In this document: piece after piece, positions 1-7,215 of the stretch
Layout of the letters: each line of letters starts with the position of its first letter
How positions within the stretch are numbered: the stretch's first letter is position 1
Assembly: GCA_964388665.1 (NCBI GenBank)
Contig: CAYMBJ010000107.1
Coordinates: 1-10,450 of the forward strand
Length of the DNA stretch: 10,450 nucleotides
Source of the DNA: CALCCV01 sp964388665
GTDB lineage: Bacteria; Bdellovibrionota; Bdellovibrionia; Bdellovibrionales; Bdellovibrionaceae
Reading direction: 5' to 3'
Notes under the pieces: model-generated
Told to the model about the DNA's origin: nothing
Database searches by the model: none
What the model saw: only the letters and a program-made list of their open reading frames with translations
Program-made: the position numbers and the translations under genes

Positions 1-30
1 ATACTGGAGCGACATTGGCGAGATTTGTGA

Positions 31-774
31 GGGCTCTATCCGCGAATTCAGGTAACAAACTCTTGTGATCCCTTATTTGCCTACTATCAGCAGTCAGATT
101 TTTCATTTTTGATAGGGCATGGCGACAATATGATTAACACGTTTGAAAGGTCTGGAATCAAAGTAGTGCCCCTCCAGCTGTAAATCTCCGAATCAGAGAT
201 GAGCAAGGAGCAAATCCTGCAAAGGATGTCTCTCGCTTTTGATTGTTTGAAGTCCTTGTTTCAATTGCATGGCTTTCGTGGAGTGAACATTTCTGTCGGT
301 ATTGGGAATTCAATTCCACTTGGTACAGGTGAAAGCCAAATATTTGATGGTGTAAGAAGAGAAATAAGGTCGAAGGCACTGGAGTTGTTGAATAATAATC
401 CTCAAGCCCTACTAACCATCGCTGTAGGAAACGATCAGCAAAGATTAGAAAATATTTGGACCTCACCAGCGACTGACCTTTGCACAGATTCAAATTGTAT
501 TGGTAATTTGTTTTGTGTCACTGGATATGATTCTGGGGGTATAGAAGACGGCTCATTTGCGAGCCCCTATCCCGTCCTGTATCGGTTTTCCAATAGTCCA
601 AATGTCGTTGCAATGACAACAAAGAAAAATGAGCTCACAACTAGCTGGCTTGCACCCCGGCTATTGATTGAATTGATTCGAAATCCCAGTCTAAATTTCG
701 AAGAAAGCTATGTTAGAGTTCCAGACCTCACTTCGAGTGGAGAAGAGCTATTTCAAATCAGAACTCTTCCTTAG
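31..774 (+). pseudogene. Subtilisin-like (S8) serine protease remnant, split by an in-frame stop
   Basis: In one frame I can read the ordered S8 landmarks. A His block (FLIGHGDNM, His codon 118-120) is followed by a GIKVVPLQL strand and the stop TAA 181-183. The same frame then continues with VNISVGI, the oxyanion-hole-like TIAVGND, NLFCVTGYDSGG, SFASPYP and a Ser block (TTSWLAP). His to Asn is about 104 residues and Asn to Ser is 71, close to subtilisin (91 and 66). The Ser block departs from GTSMAAP. The Asp block is not visible: the frame is closed by TGA at 28-30, so the N-terminus is lost, frameshifted or outside the window. The open part after the stop could start at ATG 199 (191 aa), but no good ribosome binding site precedes it and it would lack the catalytic His. 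I infer a decaying secreted protease. Family assignment rests on motif order only. Confidence 0.6.
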
Positions 775-929
775 AATAACCTGACTGCAATGCCTGTTGA
801 TCTGATCAGTGTAAAGTATTTAGACAGGTATGTAGTAGCCGCACATTGATTGAAGTGGACTCGGATTTGCAACCTCAAGATTTCAACAGTGATTGACTCC
901 ATTTGAGCGCGGCTCCGAATTTGTTGAAG

Positions 930-960
930 AGTCAGTGTCCAAAAAACTGACTGGTGTCAG
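930..960 (+). promoter_or_regulatory. Nested inverted repeats in the leader of the DUF2145 gene
   Basis: AGTCAGT (930-936) and ACTGACT (946-952) form a perfect 7-bp stem around a 9-nt loop. CTGAC (947-951) can instead pair with GTCAG (956-960) around a 4-nt loop. The two hairpins share the same middle arm and are therefore mutually exclusive. They end 48 nt before the start codon at 1009. There is no T-tract, so a simple terminator is unlikely. A leader structure or a binding site for a dimeric regulator is possible, and chance is not excluded. Confidence 0.3.
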
Positions 961-1008
961 CAAAAATGGGATCAAATACGAGAATGGACTAAAAAAGGAG
1001 TTAGACTT

Positions 1009-2031
1009 ATGTTTGCACGCAAAGGAATTTCGAAATTTACAGCACTGAGCTGGATACTATCTGTCCTGGTGCACCTCATTGCTGGCTACGGCCAAGCAGA
1101 GATCCCAGAGAGAGCACAGCAGGCTGGCGAAGCGATGCAAAATATGCTTGAAGATCTTTATACTAATAGCGGTGAAAAAATCGATTTGGTTCTGATCGCT
1201 CGTGACGGAACCAATATGCGCGCCTTTCAGTGGTTAACTCCTGACTACCAGCTGACAGAGGGGTCTTCACCAAAATTGAAGCCTCCAACTATAGCGCAGT
1301 GGCTTCGCGGAGAAACACTCTATACGCAAAAAGAAACCCCTCAGTTTTCCCATATTGGAATTGCCGTGCGAAACCATCCCAAAAAAGAATCCGAAACTTG
1401 GGCATTTCGCCATCTTTTGCGTGCTGGTGACAAGGATGGCCATCCAAGTTCCGGAATTTACGATCAAACCACCACGGAGTTTTTTAACGACGATCCACTT
1501 TCATATAGATATGCTATTGTTGTTCCTACACGGGAAATGCAAATAAAAATTCGAGAATTTATTTTCCAAGAAGGTGCAGTGGAAAAAACACATAACCCAC
1601 GGTACAACAGCCTTGCCTATCCCTTTGTAAATGAAAGTCATCCTGAAAATATTGATATGAATTCTAACCAATACGTATTGCATTCTGTTGTTGCCGCCTC
1701 GTTGTCACCTGTAGAACTCGAGTTGCTAAATGATGAAAAGGTAAATTACATACAAAAAAAGATATGGAATCTTGACTACATTCCCGATCATATGTGGATA
1801 GGCTCGGGAGCAAAAATACAAGGAAGCGCGCTTAAGGCTATGGCTTTTAACTTTAATGATGGTCTTGGCTCTGCAGACATATCCACTATTCCAAGAATGG
1901 ATGCTAGACGCAGTTACATGAGAAATGTCGTTCCCGTGGTTACCGTAGAGTCATTGATCCGGTTTTTCGCAAAAATGAATTGGCTACAAAAGGACATCGG
2001 TGACAACGGGGTGTTGGTCATCGAGGACTAG
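1009..2031 (+). CDS. DUF2145 family exported protein
   Basis: This is an intact 340-residue protein. The start ATG is set by a strong ribosome binding site, AAGGAG at 995-1000 with 8 nt spacing. A signal peptide is visible: basic MFARKGISK, a hydrophobic core to about residue 27, and a probable cleavage after GYGQA. The mature part matches the DUF2145 pattern as I remember it: FSHIGIAVR (about 113-121), WAFRHLL, GIYDQTTTEFFNDDP, YRYAIVVPT, a YNSLAYPF segment and NSNQYVLHSVVAAS. The molecular function of DUF2145 is not known. The SHIG motif with a later conserved polar segment recalls circularly permuted papain-like folds (YiiX/LRAT type), but I see no matching catalytic Cys, so an enzymatic role is speculative. 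It is flanked by two pseudogenes and appears to be a single transcription unit. It probably acts in the periplasm. Confidence 0.8.
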   Translation: MFARKGISKFTALSWILSVLVHLIAGYGQAEIPERAQQAGEAMQNMLEDLYTNSGEKIDLVLIARDGTNMRAFQWLTPDYQLTEGSSPKLKPPTIAQWLRGETLYTQKETPQFSHIGIAVRNHPKKESETWAFRHLLRAGDKDGHPSSGIYDQTTTEFFNDDPLSYRYAIVVPTREMQIKIREFIFQEGAVEKTHNPRYNSLAYPFVNESHPENIDMNSNQYVLHSVVAASLSPVELELLNDEKVNYIQKKIWNLDYIPDHMWIGSGAKIQGSALKAMAFNFNDGLGSADISTIPRMDARRSYMRNVVPVVTVESLIRFFAKMNWLQKDIGDNGVLVIED

Positions 2032-2081
2032 AGGGCAGGCAGTCCGATGGAAATTGACGGCCTTTACTCGCGCAGCTCAAT

Positions 2082-2507
2082 TTATTTTACCATTACTTTT
2101 AGCACCCGATCAAAGGCGCGATCTCCCGTCCATTTGCGAAGAGCGACCGTCGGCTTTGCGTACTTACCAACGAGGTAACGTGTCTTTGGATTTGCAGCGG
2201 TAATAATTTTTTGAATCGTTTTAGAAATCACGCTCGATGGTGAGGAAGAGTTTGCCTTCTCATAATTAGCTAGCGTCGCTTTTTCAAGAGAGCGTGCTAT
2301 CAATTGGTAGGGGCCATTTCCGGATCGCTTCATCATTGGCTTTACCAACACTTCGCCAAACTCAGTCTGAATGGCTCCGGGCTCTAGAATGACGACCTTG
2401 ATGCAAAAAGGTTCAAGTTCAAATCGCAAACAGTCGGAAAAGCCTTCAAGAGCATGCTTCGTAGCATGGTATCATGCGCCCAATGGAGTGTACATTTTCC
2501 CGCCACC
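2082..2507 (-). pseudogene. Short-chain dehydrogenase/reductase (SDR) C-terminal remnant with nonsense codon
   Basis: Reading from about 2507 downwards, the frame gives GGKMYTPLGA, stop TGA (2474-2472), then YHATKHALEGFSDCLRFEL and KVVILEPGAIQTEFGEVL. This is the second half of a classical SDR. YHATK (2471-2457) holds the catalytic Tyr and Lys, and the PG segment follows the last core strands. Related SDRs usually read PLGAWYHATK here, so TGA most simply replaces a TGG Trp codon one residue before the catalytic Tyr. The Rossmann TGxxxGIG half is absent: similarity stops near 2505 at a GC-rich segment. The stretch after the stop could give 115 aa from an internal ATG at 2429, but that product would start after the active site. 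Full-length SDRs have about 250-290 residues. Non-functional. Confidence 0.85.
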
Positions 2508-2640
2508 TAGCCTCAATTCTGCCCTTTCGCTCTGGTATCTCTTCGTTGCTCCTTGTCTGCCTCGCGCAACTAGTCCTTGGCGTCGCGCCTCGATTTTTGC
2601 GGATTAGATTTTTTTCGCCTCGCAGGTATTTTTGAGATGA
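2505..2640. other. GC-rich stretch with repeated CCTCG motifs at the SDR breakpoint
   Basis: Between the end of SDR similarity and the AT-rich 3' flank of the DUF1552 gene lies a segment with CCTCG cores near 2560, 2588 and 2618. It also contains a small perfect hairpin, GGCG-TCG-CGCC (about 2579-2589), and two T-runs. No frame reads as a convincing protein. The 78-residue minus-strand reading frame across it is Arg-rich, low in hydrophobic residues and runs out of frame into the SDR remnant, so I do not call it a gene. It may be an inserted dispersed repeat or the eroded 5' part of the pseudogene. Nothing in this window duplicates it. Confidence 0.3.
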
Positions 2641-2678
2641 GCTGTAGATAGAAAACTTGAAAATTAATTTAATAGCCA

Positions 2679-4121
2679 TCAACCTTGGTACACAAATTTG
2701 AATGGCGTGCCACGCAGGTTTGCAGAAGGCTCATAAATCTTCACTTCCTCTTGAAAGGCCCTATGTTGTCCAGCCCATTGAACTGGTGAGTACTCTCCAT
2801 AGCCATTTCCGTCGCCGTACTTGTTGTAATCGGAAGAGGTCAGTCCCATAGCCTGCATAATGGTGGCATTCATTCGATTTTGAATTTGCCCCTTGCAGTC
2901 AAGGTAGTATCCCGTCCGTAAAGCCCCGTTGGCCCCGCCAATAGTGAATGTTGCTATGCTCTGCCGAGAGTGTGCAGAGCCCCCTTCCCCCATTTCATTG
3001 GTGACATAAATCACTGAGTTGTCGAGCAATTTTTTGCCGTTGGCAGGATCCACGACTGAATCCATTTTCGTTGCCAGATCCGAGACGATGCGTGCAAATC
3101 GGTCTTGATGTGTCAGCCATGTTTTTTGTGCATTTGGATCATTGGGATCTGAATGCCAATGCCAGCTAAAAAAGGAATCCAAATTGATATACACCACTCT
3201 CGTTAAATCACAGAGAAGGCTATGGGTGACAATGTCATTCATATTGAGGGCCGACTGAAGTGTTGCCGCATCATCCCTTGGTCGTTCTCCGCCTGGGCCT
3301 CCCACCAAGGTAAGGTCGGGTTTTTTGCATGTAACAAAATTTTCATTTAGCTTGTTCTGACGAACCCGAATCAGAAGATCAATATGAAATTGTGCTCTTT
3401 GCCTATCCTCGAAACTTAGTGCCGAGCTATTCAAAAGAGTTCTGTACCGCTCAATGCTGTTTTGAATGGACTGGCTTTTTCGAAGTTGCAACTTGTTAAA
3501 TTCAGCCGGCGAAGCTGCAAGAGATCCAAAGATCGCGTTAAATAGCATACCGTCACCGACGATCGTTGGCATGCGCACGGCTGACCCGGTCGTGAGATCC
3601 CGATCCCAGGAGTTCATATTCAGATATGAGCTGTAGCCATCTATTTTCAATGATCGAAAATTTGGTTGATGACCGGCATAGACACTCGGAGCTTTGGCAA
3701 TGATATTGTCTATCGTTGCGCCAATGGAAGGTGCGTCTTTGAATGCATCGACAGAGCAAAGAGCCGCACACCGAGTGTGGCCACCTCTAGTTTTAGAAAT
3801 CAGATCTAGGTTCTGATAGATGTTCATTTGACTGCGAAAGTTATTAAAGTAAGTTCCAAAGTGAGGAGATAGGGAGTTAGAAAGTGAACTCAATGGTAGA
3901 TACTTCAGCTCACCGTCGCTCATCGGCGTCACTCCTGCCGGCCACTGAGGCCAATACACTGGTGGCATCACACCTTGCCCAATGTAGATGATCACGACCC
4001 TCTTTGGAGCTGTTGTTGCCGCCTGGGCCTTCCCACCAGTGAACAAAGACGAAAGACATGGCAAGGTGGCGGCAAGCGCTCCAGATTTTTTTAACATTTC
4101 CCGACGGTTCATACGATTCAT
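2679..4121 (-). CDS. DUF1552 family protein, Tat-exported
   Basis: This is an intact 480-residue protein. The N-terminus has a twin-arginine signal (NRREMLKKSGA, Arg6-Arg7), a hydrophobic stretch, and a probable cleavage in KAQA|A near residue 34, so it should be exported folded. The mature start KRVVIIYIGQGVMPPVYWP and the later segments GGHTRCAALC (114-122), PSIGATIDNIIA, LCDLTRVVYINLDSFFSWHWHS (303-324), LLDNSVIYVTNEMGEG and GGANGALRTG follow the DUF1552 family, related in style to DUF1501/sulfatase-like proteins. Substrate and reaction are unknown. ATG 4121 is favoured because GAGG lies 5 nt upstream; an ATG three codons in is the alternative. It follows the DUF1592/DUF1588 lipoprotein after only 7 nt, the usual partner of this family, so the two products probably work together in the envelope. 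The His/Trp-rich FFSWHWHSD patch suggests metal binding, which is inference. Confidence 0.9.
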   Translation of the reverse strand: MNRMNRREMLKKSGALAATLPCLSSLFTGGKAQAATTAPKRVVIIYIGQGVMPPVYWPQWPAGVTPMSDGELKYLPLSSLSNSLSPHFGTYFNNFRSQMNIYQNLDLISKTRGGHTRCAALCSVDAFKDAPSIGATIDNIIAKAPSVYAGHQPNFRSLKIDGYSSYLNMNSWDRDLTTGSAVRMPTIVGDGMLFNAIFGSLAASPAEFNKLQLRKSQSIQNSIERYRTLLNSSALSFEDRQRAQFHIDLLIRVRQNKLNENFVTCKKPDLTLVGGPGGERPRDDAATLQSALNMNDIVTHSLLCDLTRVVYINLDSFFSWHWHSDPNDPNAQKTWLTHQDRFARIVSDLATKMDSVVDPANGKKLLDNSVIYVTNEMGEGGSAHSRQSIATFTIGGANGALRTGYYLDCKGQIQNRMNATIMQAMGLTSSDYNKYGDGNGYGEYSPVQWAGQHRAFQEEVKIYEPSANLRGTPFKFVYQG

Positions 4122-4126
4122 ATTTT

Positions 4127-4130
4127 CCTC
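4127..4130 (-). promoter_or_regulatory. Ribosome binding site overlapping the upstream stop codon
   Basis: On the minus strand the sequence GTGAAGTGAGGAAAATATG contains the lipoprotein stop TGA (4131-4129), a GAGG ribosome binding site overlapping it (4130-4127), and the DUF1552 start ATG (4121-4119). This layout predicts translational coupling of the two genes. Confidence 0.7.
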
Positions 4131-6135
4131 ACTTCACCAAATTTTTAAGACCGCTTCTCACTTTTCCATTTGTAGAGTGCGTCTGCAGGAAAGAGCCCTT
4201 AAGGCGACAGGAGTCCGTAGAGTTTTTTGCGAGATTTTCTTTACGACGACAATAGTAGCGAAACATTTGCCTTTGGAAGCAGGCCTTCGCCTCAGGGCTT
4301 GCTGTGATCTCTTCTATGAGTTGTTGAGCATTCTGAACTGATTCCGCTCCTGGTGCGCTCAGATTAATATCACTGACTCCTACGTCAACGGGATGCTCTT
4401 TGAGCAATGCTCCTAAATCGTCAAGGATAGGTTCTTTGGTACGAAACTGCCCCAGAGGGCTATAGGACTCCAGCGCAAACCCAAGGCCATTGAGTTGAGT
4501 GTGGCAGGCCATACAGGCGGGCGCCGATGTGTGCAGTGTGTAGCGTGCTCGCGTGCTCCAAGCCAAAAGTGCCTCTTTGGTGTGAATCTTTGGCGCCATT
4601 TCCTGACCGGTCAGATCTGGAGGACCAAGTTCATTACAAAGAATATTTTCGCGAATTTTGCGACCACGAATGATAGGCCGAGTGTAGTCGTCGCCATAGA
4701 CCAAAAACGGAACTCTCAGTAGAAGGCCTTGGTAATTGGGTCCATTTTGGTAGGGCTTGCTGCCTCCAGTAGTTTCATAGAGATTACCTAAGGTGGAGCC
4801 AGGCGTAGCAAAGCTTAGGCGAGACAACATGAGTTCGTTAAAACCTTGAGGATTGTCAAACACCAGATGATCAACGTAACTCTGAAGCTCAGTGCTTCCA
4901 CCGCCTATTATGCGACTTACGGTGGTGTCATTTCCATAGTATGGGCTGAAAGCATCTGCACTGGATTCGTTGATGTCGAGATAGTAGCCGATAAAGTTAT
5001 TGAATTTTTCTTTAGCCAATTTATTGGTGAGCAGGGATTCGAGAGCCTTGTCCCATCCTGCATCCGAAGCTAATTGGCCCGAGCTGGCCATTGCCAGCAA
5101 AGCTGCCGGGGGTTGATCGTCAGTCAGCAGAAGCGAGGCTTGTAACAGGCGTTCATTGTCCGAGGGATTGCTCTTCGGCACGAAGTGAAGAAAGTCAGGT
5201 TCTAGCACCAGATAAGACAAAACAGCGGCTGCCCCTTCCCCTGCAGTCTCTTCTGCGTTAAAGACACCTGTGAATCTCTGCGTTTCTTCTGTTGTGAGCG
5301 TCCGCGAGAGAAATCTTTGCGCGGCCTTGGCAAGAAAGGTGTCGCGGCAGACATCCGTCGTTTTGTTCAAATCATTGAAGCATGCTCCCGCAATGGACTT
5401 GATAAACACCAGATCCGTCGAGCTGAGGACATAGAGCTTCGCTGAAATGTCTACAAGAAGGGAGACCACATCCTCTGTATAGCGCTTTTCTGAATTGTAA
5501 ATATCGCGCGATTCGTCTGAAGGAAGGGTGCTTAGCGTCGCTAACATCGGCGAATAAAGTGACCCCAAACTTCTTTTAAAACTATTCTTGAGCATTTTGT
5601 TTGAGAGCCGCTGGAAACCCATTGAGCTTACTAAAGGCTGCACATCACACTGAAAAGAAGTCAATAGCTCGTGGGATTCGGGAGATGTGGGTTCTGGTTC
5701 GGCTGGGCCACTGTTTGGATCAGAGACTTGCAATGCAGAAGCAATAGATCGTCTTTCTGCTGAATTCAACCAGGCGAGGTGATTCATGGGCTTGAGAGCT
5801 GAAATCGCATTGTCGATACTTAAAACAATGTTGTCGAGGGTATCAATCTTCTTTTTTGTTGAAACTCCAATCGGCGAATGACAAACCTGGCAATTTTTTT
5901 CATAGAGCATTTGTCCTGAAATGAGAATTTGGTGTGTGATCTCTGGGTCGGTGCCCGGAATGGGGTTCACTTCAGAGTCTGATGAGGGTGCACGGGAATT
6001 GTCAGCAATGGCCAAATCATCCTGTTTCTTGGCGTCCAATTTTTGGGTTTCAAAACCAGTTTGACCACAGCTGGCGAGCATGAAGCTCGCCAAAATGATT
6101 GAGAGCATGCTGGGAGAGAGTCTGGCTTTTTCCAT
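4129..6135 (-). CDS. Lipoprotein with c-type haem motif and DUF1595/DUF1592/DUF1588/DUF1585-like regions
   Basis: I place the start at ATG 6135 (668 aa). From there MEKARLSP, a hydrophobic run and the lipobox LASC (Cys23) form a textbook lipoprotein signal. A TTG at 6171 would add 12 residues, with a possible GGGGG ribosome binding site 5 nt upstream, but gives an overlong n-region. Residue numbers below are from ATG 6135. A PSD1-like cytochrome c segment holds CQVCH (82-86). A helical DUF1595-like part (about 263-319) has SRTLTTEE and LVLEPDFLHF. A DUF1592-like region spans about 320-460. The DUF1588-like region has GLLLRVPFL, RENILCNELGPP and CMACH (541-545) followed by NGLGFALESYSPLG. A DUF1585-like tail follows. 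The two CxxCH motifs suggest haem attachment and electron transfer at the outer membrane, but the family's function is unknown. It is coupled to the DUF1552 gene downstream, as is common. Confidence 0.88.
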   Translation of the reverse strand: MEKARLSPSMLSIILASFMLASCGQTGFETQKLDAKKQDDLAIADNSRAPSSDSEVNPIPGTDPEITHQILISGQMLYEKNCQVCHSPIGVSTKKKIDTLDNIVLSIDNAISALKPMNHLAWLNSAERRSIASALQVSDPNSGPAEPEPTSPESHELLTSFQCDVQPLVSSMGFQRLSNKMLKNSFKRSLGSLYSPMLATLSTLPSDESRDIYNSEKRYTEDVVSLLVDISAKLYVLSSTDLVFIKSIAGACFNDLNKTTDVCRDTFLAKAAQRFLSRTLTTEETQRFTGVFNAEETAGEGAAAVLSYLVLEPDFLHFVPKSNPSDNERLLQASLLLTDDQPPAALLAMASSGQLASDAGWDKALESLLTNKLAKEKFNNFIGYYLDINESSADAFSPYYGNDTTVSRIIGGGSTELQSYVDHLVFDNPQGFNELMLSRLSFATPGSTLGNLYETTGGSKPYQNGPNYQGLLLRVPFLVYGDDYTRPIIRGRKIRENILCNELGPPDLTGQEMAPKIHTKEALLAWSTRARYTLHTSAPACMACHTQLNGLGFALESYSPLGQFRTKEPILDDLGALLKEHPVDVGVSDINLSAPGAESVQNAQQLIEEITASPEAKACFQRQMFRYYCRRKENLAKNSTDSCRLKGSFLQTHSTNGKVRSGLKNLVK

Positions 6136-6262
6136 GGGAAACACTGATAGGCCATTTTTTTTGAAGCCCAAGTCTGACCCCCAAAGCTATAAAACCACCT
6201 TTAGCGTATTAGTTTTAGCGGGGGCATTCTATCTCAAAAAATTGCGCGCAAAGTGAGGCTGG

Positions 6263-7192
6263 TCAATTTGCAAACCAACATCTTGGGCGGGCAAATTCTG
6301 GGTGCAAGAGCTGGTGGCAATACCCCACAGTAGGGTCTTGCCAGGAAATCTCATCTGCGGGTGAAACTGGGCACAAAGTAGAAGCAAGCATCGTGTCGAG
6401 ACGGCACTGGGCTGAAGGATGCATTTCAAGTGTCGAGGACACAACGCTGAGATCGGGCTGCAAAAGATAGGGTGCAGGTTTGTCTTCAATTGAGGCATAG
6501 TAGCCGGTCAGAGAAAGGGCTCCGAGCAAAGCAGATTCACAGAGCTTGGCATCCTGGTTACGCTGGCAAACTGCCTGTATCTCTTGATCGCGGCCGCCCA
6601 TATCGATTTTCAATGGATAGAAAGGTGCAATTTTATCGGCAAAAGCTCGGAAGCACTTTTGCACAGAATAGAAATCGGCTTGTCCTTCGACACTGATGGT
6701 TCCGCTCGATCCATTGGTCGGTGCGCCTCCCATCAAATGACCCAGTTCGTGACAGAGGACAGAAACAAATGCTTCTTCATTGATAAGGGAGTACCGAGAG
6801 ATGCCCCCTGGGACTTCTAAAAACCAAGCGTTGCCTTCTTTCCAACCCCAGGCATTGACGGCGCCGTCATTCCAATCCTTTACGATGCGTAGATGGCCGC
6901 CCGCTTTTTCCACTTGTGGGCCAAAAAATTGTCCAAAGGCCCGCAAAACAAAATCGAAGCGCTTTTCTGGATAACCATTGTCAAACTCGTCACTGAGGTA
7001 AGCAAAATTGCCACCCACGGCTGCCGATTTTTTTGCAGAGAGGTTGATTGCTAAATAAAGCAACCCACCTGCAATACCTAGAGTCAGTAGAAAAATTATG
7101 CTGTTATATTTTGGTGTCTGTGACAAGAACGACTCCGAGCTGTTTCGTGCTTGAGTCCATTTCAACTCTCCTTTTCGGCTTTGCGCTACCAT
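6263..7192 (-). CDS. Membrane-anchored HELGH zinc metallopeptidase
   Basis: About 309 residues from ATG 7192; a TTG at 7195 adds one. After a polar N-terminus, a single hydrophobic segment (about residues 31-51, IIFLLTLGIAGGLLYLAI) predicts a membrane anchor with the rest in the periplasm. The catalytic motif is CHELGH (His148, Glu149, His152), followed by VEGQADF (Glu169). HExxH with a later ExxAD is the gluzincin arrangement seen in M48/HtpX-like enzymes, where that Glu is the third zinc ligand. Eight Cys residues, several late in the chain (QCRLD, TLCP, GYCH, PRCW), suggest disulfides. It follows the HESSH gene by about 20 nt and precedes the lipoprotein. The start is doubtful: no ribosome binding site precedes 7192/7195, while a good one at 7168-7175 points to an out-of-frame ATG at 7160. 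Substrate unknown. Confidence 0.8.
   Translation of the reverse strand: MVAQSRKGELKWTQARNSSESFLSQTPKYNSIIFLLTLGIAGGLLYLAINLSAKKSAAVGGNFAYLSDEFDNGYPEKRFDFVLRAFGQFFGPQVEKAGGHLRIVKDWNDGAVNAWGWKEGNAWFLEVPGGISRYSLINEEAFVSVLCHELGHLMGGAPTNGSSGTISVEGQADFYSVQKCFRAFADKIAPFYPLKIDMGGRDQEIQAVCQRNQDAKLCESALLGALSLTGYYASIEDKPAPYLLQPDLSVVSSTLEMHPSAQCRLDTMLASTLCPVSPADEISWQDPTVGYCHQLLHPEFARPRCWFAN
7168..7175 (-). promoter_or_regulatory. Strong ribosome binding site pointing to an out-of-frame ATG
   Basis: AAAAGGAG lies 7 nt before ATG 7160-7158. That ATG opens an 18-codon frame (MDSSTKQLGVVLVTDTKI) closed by TAA at 7106-7104, inside the N-terminal part of the HELGH peptidase but in another frame. It may be a real short upstream-type peptide, the true start of the peptidase before a frameshift, or chance. 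Confidence 0.4.
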
Positions 7193-7215
7193 CAATGCGG
7201 CGGATCAGTAAGTTA

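Noticed and set aside
158..493. 111-residue minus-strand reading frame opposite the subtilase remnant
   Set aside because: Its translation is Cys/Phe-rich without domain character, and the opposite strand carries recognisable S8 motifs at the right spacing.
2579..2600. Rho-independent terminator on the plus strand
   Set aside because: GGCG-TCG-CGCC has only a 4-bp stem, and the five-T run starts several nt after it, so it is too weak to call.
2446..2682. 78-residue minus-strand reading frame upstream of the SDR remnant
   Set aside because: It crosses the SDR YHATK region in the wrong frame and is Arg-rich and low-complexity elsewhere, so I treat it as chance.
3988..4341. 117-residue plus-strand reading frame over the DUF1552/lipoprotein junction
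   Set aside because: It lies opposite two well-supported coding regions and shows no domain of its own.
6172..6262. Possible promoter for the lipoprotein gene
   Set aside because: TTGAGA and TAGAAT-like hexamers are present on the minus strand, but no pair has suitable spacing.
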